Below, in pieces: positions 49,325 through 57,138 of a stretch of 64,000 nucleotides of DNA (within the stretch, counting starts at the first letter, position 1; each line of letters starts with the position of its first letter). The stretch is from Streptomyces sp. NBC_01471 (GTDB taxonomy: Bacteria > Actinomycetota > Actinomycetes > Streptomycetales > Streptomycetaceae), in the NCBI RefSeq assembly GCF_041438865.1, contig NZ_CP109451.1:434001-498000 (forward strand), written 5' to 3'. The translations under genes were made by a program, and so were the position numbers. The notes under the pieces are model-generated. The model was not told the origin of the DNA. It made no database searches and was given only the letters and a program-made list of their open reading frames with translations.

Positions 49325-50592
49325 GCCACATTCCTCTCGGGTCGGGCCAGCACCATGGCGCTCTGGAATCCGCCGAAGCCGCTGCCGACGGTGACCACGG
49401 CGTCCGTCTTCCACTCACGTGCGGTGAGGGGTACGTAGTCGAGGTCGCACTCGGGGTCCGCTGTGTGCAGGTTCGCCGTCGGAGGCACCACGTTGTGCTC
49501 CATGGCGAGGACGGACGCGGCGATCTCCAGCGAGCCGATCGCGCCGAGGGAGTGGCCGATCATCGATTTGATCGAGCTCACCGGGGTCCGGTAGGCGTGG
49601 TCCCCGAGGCTCCTCTTGAACGCGGCGGTCTCGTGCCGGTCGTTCTGCTTGGTGCCGGAACCATGCGCGTTGATGTAGTCGATGTCCGTCGGATCGAGGC
49701 GCGCCTCGTCCAGCGAGAGCCGGATGGCTTCCGCCATCTCGGCGCCGTCCGGCCGCAGTCCCGTCATGTGGTAGGCGTTGCTGCGGGTGGCGTAGCCGGC
49801 GATCTCCGCGTAGATGTGCGCTCCGCGCTTCCTCGCGCTGTCGAGCTCCTCCAGGACGAAGACGGCCGAGCCCTCGCCGAGAACGAAGCCGTTGCGTGAG
49901 GCGTCGAAGGGACGCGACGCGTGCGCCGCGTCGTCGTTCCGCGGGGAGGTCGCCTTGATGGCGTCGAAGCAGGCCAGGGTGATCGGCGATATCGGGGCAT
50001 CGGCCGCCCCGGCGATCATGACGTCGGCGCTGCCCTCGCGAATCAGGTCGGTGGCGTACCCCACCGAGTCGAGACCTGAGGTGCAACCGGTGGACACGAC
50101 GGTGCTTGGACCCTCCGCCCCCACCGCCCAGGCCACTTCCGCCGCGAACGAGCTGGGGACCATGAAGTCGTACAGGTGCGGCACCGCGTAGGAGTGGTCC
50201 ACCAGCGCGCGCCGACCACCGTTGCTGACGACCCGGTACTCCTCGTCGAGACCGGTGGTGGCGCCCACCGCGCTGCCTATCGTGACGCCCGTGCGGTACG
50301 GGTCCAGGCCGCCCGGTTCGATACCGCTGTCCGCGACGGCTTCCCGCGTCGCCACGACGGCCAGCTGCGCCGCCCGGTCCATCCGGCGTATCTCCTGCGG
50401 GCTCAGACCATGGGTCTCGGCGTCGAAGTCGATCTCCGCGGCGATGCGCGAACGATAGGGGGACGGGTCGAAGAAGGTGATCCCTCTCGTCGCCGTACGC
50501 CCTTCGCTGAGCAGGTTCCAGAAGTTCTTGGTGCCGACCCCTCCGGGTGCCATGACACCTATCCCGGTGATGACCACACGACGGGCGCTCAC
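49321..50592 (-). CDS. Ketosynthase alpha (KSalpha)
   Basis: A 423-residue beta-ketoacyl synthase. VVITGIGVMAPGGVGTKNFWNLLSEGRTATRGITFFDPSPYRSRIAAEIDFD is the usual N-terminus. The nucleophile Cys is in VVSTGCTSGLDSVG (about 172), and the two active-site His are in INAHGSGTKQNDRHE (about 312) and SMIGHSLGAIGSLEI (about 349). GTG 50592 is chosen because it overlaps the cyclase stop (GTGA); an upstream GTG/ATG in frame would overlap the cyclase more deeply. Confidence 0.96.
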   Translation of the reverse strand: MSARRVVITGIGVMAPGGVGTKNFWNLLSEGRTATRGITFFDPSPYRSRIAAEIDFDAETHGLSPQEIRRMDRAAQLAVVATREAVADSGIEPGGLDPYRTGVTIGSAVGATTGLDEEYRVVSNGGRRALVDHSYAVPHLYDFMVPSSFAAEVAWAVGAEGPSTVVSTGCTSGLDSVGYATDLIREGSADVMIAGAADAPISPITLACFDAIKATSPRNDDAAHASRPFDASRNGFVLGEGSAVFVLEELDSARKRGAHIYAEIAGYATRSNAYHMTGLRPDGAEMAEAIRLSLDEARLDPTDIDYINAHGSGTKQNDRHETAAFKRSLGDHAYRTPVSSIKSMIGHSLGAIGSLEIAASVLAMEHNVVPPTANLHTADPECDLDYVPLTAREWKTDAVVTVGSGFGGFQSAMVLARPERNVA

Positions 50593-50921
50593 TCGGACGC
50601 CTGCCACGAATAGAACCGGGTGGCCATGGCGTCGGCGGGCGAGCGCCAGGTGGCCGGGTCGTATGCCTCGATGAACGGCTTCAGGTCATCGCTGATCCGG
50701 ACGAAGCGCGGGTCGGTCTTCGCCTCCTCGATCAGCTCTCCGCCGTTGTCGGTGTCGAAGTCCTGCAGATGGAAGTACAGGCCCCGGTACGAGAAGAGCT
50801 GCCGGCGCCTGGTGCCCATGCGGTGGGGCATCTCGGTGGCGTCGAAGTCACCGAACAGCCGGGCCACCTCCGCGTTGTCACCGGGTTCCATCCGGGCGAC
50901 GATCAGTGTGCTGTGCTTCAT
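50589..50921 (-). CDS. Polyketide cyclase (TcmI/UrdF/JadI type)
   Basis: A 110-residue ferredoxin-like cyclase that helps close the later rings. MKHSTLIVARMEPGDNAEVARLFGDFDATEMPHRMGTRRRQLFSYRGLYFHLQDFD covers the first half with the conserved Arg-rich strand, and FYSWQA ends the protein as in the family. It stands between the FAD oxygenase and KSalpha, in the position always taken by this cyclase in angucycline clusters. ATG 50921 follows GGAGAGAGAAAG. Confidence 0.93.
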   Translation of the reverse strand: MKHSTLIVARMEPGDNAEVARLFGDFDATEMPHRMGTRRRQLFSYRGLYFHLQDFDTDNGGELIEEAKTDPRFVRISDDLKPFIEAYDPATWRSPADAMATRFYSWQASE

Positions 50922-50980
50922 CTTTCTCTCTCCTCCATGGCCGAATTGCCCCTGTTCTGTTCTCTGTTCGCAGAGACGCC

Positions 50981-52450
50981 CTAGCGCGAGGGTCCGAACC
51001 AGCGCTCCAGGGAAGTGGGCAGGTCGTTGTGGCTGCCGGGCGCGGCCCAGGCCACGTAACCGTCGGGGCGCACCAGCACGGCAGCCGTGCCGGACAGCAC
51101 GCTGTCGTCCGCGATCCCGTGCGGCGCTCCGGTCACGACGTCCACCCGGTCCGCCCAGCCGGCGGCCCTCGCGCGCAGCCGCGGGTTGTCCTCGAAGTCG
51201 AGAAGCAGGCCGCGACCGGCGTGCAGCAGTACGGTGCTGCTGGTCTTCAACTCGTCGCCGACCAGTTCCAGATGGGGCATGCGCCGGCCGAGCAGCGGAT
51301 TCGCTCCGCCGCCGACGTCGTAGTGGATCTCCAGTCCGCTGACCATGGCGGCGAGGTGACGGCTGACGTCCTCGTACTGGATCAGTTCCAGAAGCACGTC
51401 GCGCAGCGGCTGGACCTCGGATCCGCTGAGGAACAGCAGCCCCTGGGCCTGGGTGTTCATCATCAGGCGCCGGCCGACCGGGTGCCGCTCGTCGTGGTAG
51501 GTGTCGAGCAGCGGGAGCGGTGCCCGGTCCTTGACCACGGCAGCCAGCTTCCAGCCGAGGTTGACGGCGTCCTGAATGCTGGTGTTCATGCCCTGCCCGC
51601 CGGCCGGCAGGTGGATGTGGGCGGAGTCCCCGGCGAGCAGAATCCGGCCGCGGCGGTACTCGGTCGCCTGCCGGGTCGCGTCGCCGAAGGAGCTGACCCA
51701 GACCGGCTCGCCGTGCGAGATGTCGTCTCCGGTGACGCGCTTCCAGCCGTCGACCACTTCCTGGTACGACGGCGGAGCCGTACGGCGCTGCGGGGGCCTG
51801 CCGCGCTCGCAGAGGATGAGCCGGGTGACCCCGCCGGGAAGCGGACCCACCATGACCATGCCACCGGGGAAGGTCTCCCCGATCATGCGGGGCTGGAGGT
51901 CGAGGCCCTTCACGTCGGCGAGGAACATCTCCAGGGTCGCCTCGGTGCCGGGGAAATCGAAACCGACCGTCTTGCGCACCAGGCTGCGACCGCCGTCGCA
52001 TCCGACCACATAGGGGGCGCACAGCGTCTGCTCGCCCTCGGGGCCGCGTACTCCGACCTCGACGTGGTCTCCAGTGTCCTTGACGGAGAGCACCTCGTGG
52101 CCGCGGCGCAGGTCGGCGCCGAGCCTGGTCACCCATGATTCGAGGGCCGCCTCGGTCTGGGACTGGGGAACACTCTTGGCCGCCTGGTGCGCACCCTCCA
52201 GGACGGCGAAGTCGACCGGGAGGCCACCGAAGTGACCCACGTTGCTGGTCTCGACATCCCCGAAGTGGGAGAGCAGACCACGCTGGTCGAAAACCTCCAT
52301 CGTGCGGGCTGTGAAACCGAGCCCGCGCGACTCGCCCGTCCGCTCGGCGAGGCGCTCCAGCAGGATGACGTCGACGCCCACGAGCCGCAGTTCACCAGCG
52401 AGCATGAGCCCTGCGGGTCCGGCCCCTACGACGATTACCTCTGCGTCCAT
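50981..52450 (-). CDS. FAD monooxygenase (PgaE/UrdE/LanE type), angucyclinone C12 hydroxylase
   Basis: A 489-residue group A flavoprotein monooxygenase, first gene of the core operon. VIVVGAGPAGLMLAGELRLVGVDVILLERL is the FAD motif, GCDGGRSLVRKTVGFDFPGTEATLEMFLADV the DG segment near 155, and LLAGDSAHIHLPAGGQGMNTSIQDAVNLGWKLAAVV the second FAD motif near 278. Homologues PgaE and UrdE introduce the C12 oxygen of the angucyclinone before PgaM/UrdM acts. A conserved promoter module lies 110-210 bases upstream. Confidence 0.93.
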   Translation of the reverse strand: MDAEVIVVGAGPAGLMLAGELRLVGVDVILLERLAERTGESRGLGFTARTMEVFDQRGLLSHFGDVETSNVGHFGGLPVDFAVLEGAHQAAKSVPQSQTEAALESWVTRLGADLRRGHEVLSVKDTGDHVEVGVRGPEGEQTLCAPYVVGCDGGRSLVRKTVGFDFPGTEATLEMFLADVKGLDLQPRMIGETFPGGMVMVGPLPGGVTRLILCERGRPPQRRTAPPSYQEVVDGWKRVTGDDISHGEPVWVSSFGDATRQATEYRRGRILLAGDSAHIHLPAGGQGMNTSIQDAVNLGWKLAAVVKDRAPLPLLDTYHDERHPVGRRLMMNTQAQGLLFLSGSEVQPLRDVLLELIQYEDVSRHLAAMVSGLEIHYDVGGGANPLLGRRMPHLELVGDELKTSSTVLLHAGRGLLLDFEDNPRLRARAAGWADRVDVVTGAPHGIADDSVLSGTAAVLVRPDGYVAWAAPGSHNDLPTSLERWFGPSR

Positions 52451-53012
52451 GCGCGTCTCCTTGACCTCATCGAAAGTCCTTCGCTGGATTGAATATTCGA
52501 CATGCCCGGTGTTCTCTCATGAGGTGCCCATCGGTCCCCCGGCGACGCAAAGACAATGCAGCGGAAGCTATTGACCAGACTCTTCGACCCGGCGCTTCAC
52601 TTCAAGGCTTTCCAGGTCAGACGTTGGTGAACTTTGTTCACGTCTTCGCGCAGTATTCTTACGGACACGCCGGAGGCCGCAACGGGAGCAATTGACACTG
52701 CTCCCGCGACGGCCTCGGAACAGATCCGCCCCACCAGCTGTACGACCGATCAGTCCAGGTGGTGGCGGTACAGCGGACTCACGACGACGTTGTCACTCAT
52801 TCGGCCAAACCGGATTCCTGATGCGGTGGCGGCCACTGAAGGGACACGCCTTTCCCGCTCGTTGGATTCCTCTCGGATCGAACCGAATACGTCGACGCAG
52901 TCCCCCACTGTCAGGTATTCGTAGAGTTCTGCTCAATTCCCCACACCGATTTGTACACGCACATCGCAAGCCGCCCCCTGCCGTCAGTTCGGCGTGATCA
53001 TCCGGGAGTGGA
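52451..53012. other. Non-coding region with the core operon promoter
   Basis: About 560 bases between two minus-strand genes. The promoter module at 52561-52657 is the only structure I can assign. The remainder (52660-53010) has atypical lower GC and no coding bias in any frame, and may carry the end of the carboxylase alpha transcript's 3' region. Confidence 0.45.
52561..52657 (-). promoter_or_regulatory. Conserved promoter module, copy 2 (core PKS operon)
   Basis: The segment aligns base for base with 38651-38747 (about 58 of 90 identical). On the minus strand it offers GAACAAAGTTCACC, TCTGACC and TTGAAG blocks and a TGGTCAATAG -10-like element. It stands 110-210 bases before the oxygenase start, so it is the likely core-operon promoter and regulator-binding site. 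Confidence 0.68.
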
Positions 53013-54767
53013 TCAGTCCTTGATTTCACAAATGACAGCGCCGGCGGCGAGTGATGCGCCGACCTCCACCATGAGGTCCTTGACAGTGCCGGGCCGGTGC
53101 GCGTTGAGCGGCTGTTCCATCTTCATGGCCTCAAGAACGACGACCAGGTCACCCTGCTCGACCGCTTGGCCCTCCTCGACCGCGACCTTGACGACCGTGC
53201 CCTGCATGGGAGAGGCGAGGGCGTCGCCGGATACGGCGGGGCCGGCCTTCCTGGTGGCCGCGCGCTTCGGCTTGGCACCCGCCGCACCGGGGGCACGGAT
53301 CGGCATCACCCCCTGCGGGGACGGCAGGGACACCTCCAGGCGCCTGCCGCCGACCTCGACGACGAGGGTCTCGCGGCCCGGTCCGTCATCCGTCGCGGCA
53401 TCGGCCCCGGCGGCGAACGCGGGTATCTCGTTGACGAACGCGGTCTCGATCCACCGCGTGTGAATCGTGAACGGGGCGGCGGTGAACGCCGGATCGACGA
53501 CTACCGCACGGTGGAAGGGGATCGCTGTCGCCATGCCCTCGACGGTGAACTCCGCCAGCGCACGGGCCGCCCGCTCCAGCGCCTCCCGGCGCGTCGCACC
53601 GGTGACGATCAGCTTGGCGAGCAGCGAGTCCCAGGCCGGGCCGATGGCCGAGCCCGATTCGACGCCCGCGTCCAGCCGGACGCCGGGGCCGGTGGGCGGC
53701 GCGAACGTGGTCACGGTGCCCGGGGCGGGCAGGAAGTTGCGGCCCGGGTCCTCGCCGTTGATGCGGAACTCGAAGGAGTGCCCGCGGACCGCCGGGTCGC
53801 CGTACCCCAGCTCCTCGCCGTCGGCGATCCGGAACATCTCGCGGACGAGGTCGATGCCGGTGACCTCCTCCGTCACCGGGTGTTCGACCTGAAGCCGGGT
53901 GTTGACCTCCAGGAACGAGACGGTGCCGTCGGTGCCGACCAGGAACTCCACGGTGCCGGCGCCCACGTATCCGGCTTCCTTCAGGATCGCCTTGGAGGCC
54001 GCGTACAACTGCGCGTTCTGCTGCTCCGAGAGGAAGGGGGCCGGGGCCTCCTCCACCAGCTTCTGGTGTCTGCGCTGGAGCGAGCAGTCACGCGTGGACA
54101 CGACCACGACGTTGCCGTGGGAGTCGGCGAGACACTGGGTCTCGACGTGCCGGGGCGTGTCGAGGTAGCGCTCCACGAAGCACTCGCCGCGGCCGAAGGC
54201 GGCCACGGCCTCGCGTACCGCGGACTCGTACAGCTCCGGTACCTCCGCCAGCGTGCGGGCCACCTTGAGGCCTCGCCCGCCACCGCCGAAGGCCGCCTTG
54301 ATCGCGATCGGCAGACCGTGCTCCTGGGCGAAGGCGACGACCTCGTCGGCGCCGGAGACCGGATCGGGGGTGCCCGCCACCAGCGGGGCGCCCGCACGCT
54401 GGGCGATGTGGCGGGCCGCCACCTTGTCGCCGAGGTCGCGGATGGCCTGCGGGGGCGGGCCGATCCAGGTCAGGCCCGCATCGATCACGGCCTGGGCGAA
54501 CTCGGCGTTCTCGGACAGGAATCCATAACCCGGGTGGATGGCGTCAGCCCCGGAATCGGCCGCTGCGGCAAGCACTTTGGCGATGTCCAGGTAGCTGGTC
54601 CCCGGAGTGTCACCACCCAGGGCGAACGCCTCGTCCGCCGTCCGGACATGCAGGGCGTCCCGGTCCGGGTCGGCGTACACGGCTACGCTCACGATCCCGG
54701 CATCCCGGCAGGCCCGCGCCACACGGACAGCGATTTCGCCACGGTTGGCGATGAGCACCTTGCGCAC
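53013..54767 (-). CDS. Acyl-CoA carboxylase alpha subunit (biotin carboxylase plus BCCP)
   Basis: A 584-residue protein of the AccA/JadJ type that carboxylates biotin with ATP and bicarbonate. RKVLIANRGEIAVRVARACRD starts the biotin carboxylase domain, AAFGGGGRGLKVA (about 165) is the ATP loop, EVNTRLQVEHPVTEEVTGIDLV (about 288) the catalytic segment. The BCCP domain at the C-terminus has VVLEAMKMEQPLNAH with the biotinylated Lys near 553. It completes the carboxylase with beta and epsilon at 38769-40579. JadJ plays this supply role in jadomycin biosynthesis. Confidence 0.94.
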   Translation of the reverse strand: MRKVLIANRGEIAVRVARACRDAGIVSVAVYADPDRDALHVRTADEAFALGGDTPGTSYLDIAKVLAAAADSGADAIHPGYGFLSENAEFAQAVIDAGLTWIGPPPQAIRDLGDKVAARHIAQRAGAPLVAGTPDPVSGADEVVAFAQEHGLPIAIKAAFGGGGRGLKVARTLAEVPELYESAVREAVAAFGRGECFVERYLDTPRHVETQCLADSHGNVVVVSTRDCSLQRRHQKLVEEAPAPFLSEQQNAQLYAASKAILKEAGYVGAGTVEFLVGTDGTVSFLEVNTRLQVEHPVTEEVTGIDLVREMFRIADGEELGYGDPAVRGHSFEFRINGEDPGRNFLPAPGTVTTFAPPTGPGVRLDAGVESGSAIGPAWDSLLAKLIVTGATRREALERAARALAEFTVEGMATAIPFHRAVVVDPAFTAAPFTIHTRWIETAFVNEIPAFAAGADAATDDGPGRETLVVEVGGRRLEVSLPSPQGVMPIRAPGAAGAKPKRAATRKAGPAVSGDALASPMQGTVVKVAVEEGQAVEQGDLVVVLEAMKMEQPLNAHRPGTVKDLMVEVGASLAAGAVICEIKD

Positions 54768-54872
54768 GATCTGTCTCTCCTCCAGGCTCGTTCGGTGCGG
54801 GGCGCCCGCCCGACGGGCTGCGCGGCGTCCACAAGGCTTCGCAGCCGAGGTTCGTGCGGTCTCGGGGACAGC

Positions 54873-54945
54873 GCACCGGACAGTGACAACCAGCTTCTTC
54901 TGTTTTCAACTACGCCGCAATACAAGCCAGTTCAGGCTTGTGTCC
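54873..54945 (-). promoter_or_regulatory. Possible third, diverged copy of the promoter module plus an inverted repeat
   Basis: GTGACAACCAGCTTCTTC at 54883-54900 resembles GTGACTAGCTTCTTC in copy 1 with a 3-base insertion. Next to it, ACAAGCC (54922-54928) and GGCTTGT (54935-54941) form a perfect 7-bp inverted repeat with a 6-base centre. The site is 106-178 bases upstream of the carboxylase alpha gene. Confidence 0.4.
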
Positions 54946-55006
54946 GGATTCCCCCACACTCTCCGCAGTGGTGTGCGACTCAGGCCACGGCAACGTCAGA
55001 GGCGCG

Positions 55007-55858
55007 TCAGCCGCGTCCTGTGACCGCCCGCTCCGAACGCCGGTTGAAACAGTCCTGGACGTCCGTCCCCCGGTACAGGGTCCGCGTGCCCTCCCTGCGC
55101 CGCTCCCACTGCTGCTCACTGGCCAGCCGGTAGACAGTGCCGACCGGGGTCTCCCACAGACGGGCGACGTCCGACGCGGCGAGCCACGCGGCTGAGCCTG
55201 CTGCCCCGGGCCGGCCCAGGGTCCGGCTGAGCTGAGTCCACTGGTGCCCGGCCCACGTGTGTTCCGTGTCCGCGTCGCACTGGATCTCCAGTGGCCGCGT
55301 GTCGTCTCCGACGACGGAGCTGAGTTCGCCGTCGCACCCGTTGATCACGCACGCTCCCACGAGACGGCGCCGGCTCCCGCCGGGCCGGGCGACGCGGCGG
55401 GCCTTGGCCTCGACACGGGCCAGCTCCCCGGTGACGTCCGCGGCGGCCGGGTGGGCGGACAGCCAGTCGGCATGCCGGGCAAGGAAGGCGGAGAGCTCCT
55501 CCACGGTGCGCCGGGGCGCGGCCAGCCGCCGCTCCTCGGCGACGAGACCACTCCACGCCCCCGCCGTGGCGACGATCTCCGAACGGACGTCGGCCGCAGC
55601 GGCGTTGAAGGGCATCCCCCCCGGCAGGGAGCCGCCGGTCGTGCGCTCCTGCCGCAGCTGCAGGGTGGCGCCGAGAACCTGTCCGCATTCCTTGTACAGA
55701 CCGGGCAGTTCACGAAGCCTGCGGACGAGGCGGTGGCGGCAGTCGGCGCACAGACGCCGTCCCGGGCTCGGCAGATTGTGTGACCCGCCGCCGTCCGCCC
55801 GGCGGCGGCAGTCCTCCCCTTCACACAGGATGGGCGATGATGTTCCACTGCGCTGCAT
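55007..55858 (-). CDS. OvmZ-like hypothetical protein: Cys-rich N-terminus and HTH C-terminus
   Basis: A 283-residue protein of a Streptomyces-specific type that, as I recall, is annotated OvmZ in the oviedomycin angucycline cluster. The N-terminus has two CxxxxC/CxxC groups (CEGEDCRRRADGGG, LCADCRHRLVRRLRELPGLYKECGQ), which could bind zinc. The middle has VGACVINGCDGELSSVV, and the C-terminus is a helix-turn-helix-like segment (WLAASDVARLWETPVGTVYRLASEQQWERRREG). DNA binding is likely but function is unknown. It lies directly after the response regulator and overlaps none of its neighbours. The ATG at 55858 is the best of several starts. Confidence 0.7.
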   Translation of the reverse strand: MQRSGTSSPILCEGEDCRRRADGGGSHNLPSPGRRLCADCRHRLVRRLRELPGLYKECGQVLGATLQLRQERTTGGSLPGGMPFNAAAADVRSEIVATAGAWSGLVAEERRLAAPRRTVEELSAFLARHADWLSAHPAAADVTGELARVEAKARRVARPGGSRRRLVGACVINGCDGELSSVVGDDTRPLEIQCDADTEHTWAGHQWTQLSRTLGRPGAAGSAAWLAASDVARLWETPVGTVYRLASEQQWERRREGTRTLYRGTDVQDCFNRRSERAVTGRG

Positions 55859-55922
55859 CGGTGTCTCCGCTCGTGCGCATCCGAAGTGTCTGCTGTCCGT
55901 GGCCGCTCGTCCGACGACGTAC

Positions 55923-56702
55923 TCATGCACAGCCGAGGCGGAAACCGACCCCGCGCACGGTGATGATCCAGCCGCTGGCGCCGAGCTTGCCGCGCAGACT
56001 GCTCACGTGGGTGTCGACGGTGCGACGTGACCAGGCGTCCCCCCAGACCCGCTCCATGAGCTCGCTGCGGGGGACGACGGTGTCGGGGTGCAGGGCCAGG
56101 AGGTACAGCAGATCGAATTCCTTGCGGGTCACGTTGACCAGCTGGCTGTCCACGTGGACTTCGCGGGTGCCGGAGTCGATGAGCAGGCGCCCGTGCTCGA
56201 TGGCCTGCGGCGTCGGCGGGTGCGAACGCGCCCGGCGCATCACGGCGTCCATGCGGGCCATGAGCTCACGGAACCCGTAGGGCTTGACGAGGTAGTCGTC
56301 CGCGCCCGCCTGGAGGGCGAGAACGCAGTCCAGTTCGGTACTGCGGGCGGTGACCGCGATGACCGGGATGTCGCAGGCCGCGCGGATCTCCTTGCAGACT
56401 TCGAGACCGTCGAGGTCGGGGAGTTCCAGGTCGAGGAGCACCAGATCGACGTCCTGGTACGCCTCCAGGGCCTTGGCCCCCGTGTCGATGCTGGAGACCT
56501 CACGACCGTGCCTGCGCAGCCCCCTGATCAGGGTCTCCGCGTCGCATGCATTGCTCTCGACAACGAGTATGCGCCAGTTCTCGGAAGAAGTGCTCGGCCC
56601 GCGACCGGCGTTGAGAGGCGCTGCCCCCGTCGTTTCGGGACCTCCGTGCGCACGCTGGGCAGCGGTGTGTGGCTCTAGAAGACTTACGGAACTCTGGCGC
56701 AT
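55923..56702 (-). CDS. OmpR-type atypical response regulator (JadR1/LanI/UrdK-like), pathway activator
   Basis: A 259-residue regulator. After a 40-residue tail, the receiver domain starts RILVVESNACDAE. The phosphorylation Asp91 is present (LVLLDLELPD), as are the Thr (AVTARS) and Lys (LVKPYG), but one of the two acidic pocket residues is replaced (VVES in place of VDDD/E). The C-terminal winged helix is LVNVTRKEFDLLYLLALHPDTVVPRSELMERVWGD, and RTVDTHVSSLRGKLG the recognition part. JadR1 and LanI relatives activate angucycline PKS genes and JadR1 senses the end product. No cognate kinase is adjacent. A GBL-receptor operator sits in its promoter. Confidence 0.9.
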   Translation of the reverse strand: MRQSSVSLLEPHTAAQRAHGGPETTGAAPLNAGRGPSTSSENWRILVVESNACDAETLIRGLRRHGREVSSIDTGAKALEAYQDVDLVLLDLELPDLDGLEVCKEIRAACDIPVIAVTARSTELDCVLALQAGADDYLVKPYGFRELMARMDAVMRRARSHPPTPQAIEHGRLLIDSGTREVHVDSQLVNVTRKEFDLLYLLALHPDTVVPRSELMERVWGDAWSRRTVDTHVSSLRGKLGASGWIITVRGVGFRLGCA

Positions 56703-56759
56703 TCTCTCCCCCTGGATTGATGCAAGACACGTGCTGCAAGCACGGACTACGTTCGAAAA

Positions 56760-56784
56760 TATAAACCGCCTCGCTGGTTTGTCA
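56760..56784. promoter_or_regulatory. ARE-like operator 1, within the response-regulator promoter
   Basis: AAACC (56763) and GGTTT (56776-56780) are arms of an 18-bp operator. On the minus strand TTGACAAACC and TATATTTTC form a -35/-10 pair that encloses it. Binding of a GBL-type receptor would block this promoter. Confidence 0.7.
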
Positions 56785-56917
56785 AAGGTCTTCCGGATCG
56801 AAGTTGACGAACTGGGCTGCAGATCAACCCTTCTGAGTGCCCGTTATGTCGCTATATCGTGGCAGATGAGCACCAGTTGTATGCCGTTGGTCCGCGAGAA
56901 GAAGATCCTGACGAACA

Positions 56918-56941
56918 CACAAACCAGTGTGCCGGTTTCTT
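56918..56941. promoter_or_regulatory. ARE-like operator 2, upstream of the response regulator
   Basis: CACAAACCAGTGTGCCGGTTTC keeps the AAACC-N8-GGTTT spacing of the other four sites. It lies 155 bases from operator 1, between the terminator and the regulator promoter. Confidence 0.65.
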
Positions 56942-56953
56942 CTGATGCTGCAT

Positions 56954-57017
56954 GTGGGCGGTGGAACGGGCGGGAAGGGACACGACTGTGTCGCTTCCCG
57001 CCCGTTCCACCGCCCAC
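56954..57017 (-). terminator. Very strong hairpin terminator (24-bp perfect stem)
   Basis: Bases 56954-56977 and 56994-57017 are perfectly complementary; the 16-base centre can form a further 5-bp GACAC/GTGTC stem. It follows the KAS III gene (stop 57139) on the minus strand and shields the response-regulator promoter from read-through. Confidence 0.85.
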
Positions 57018-57138
57018 GTCCCCGTCAGCGGTTTCCGGACAGGGCCCGTGTCACCGGTGCGGGTGTTGCCACAGTGGTCGGGCGACCCGTGTACGTCGGG
57101 ACCGCGGACCGGCCGGGACGTGGCGGGGCCGCCGGATG

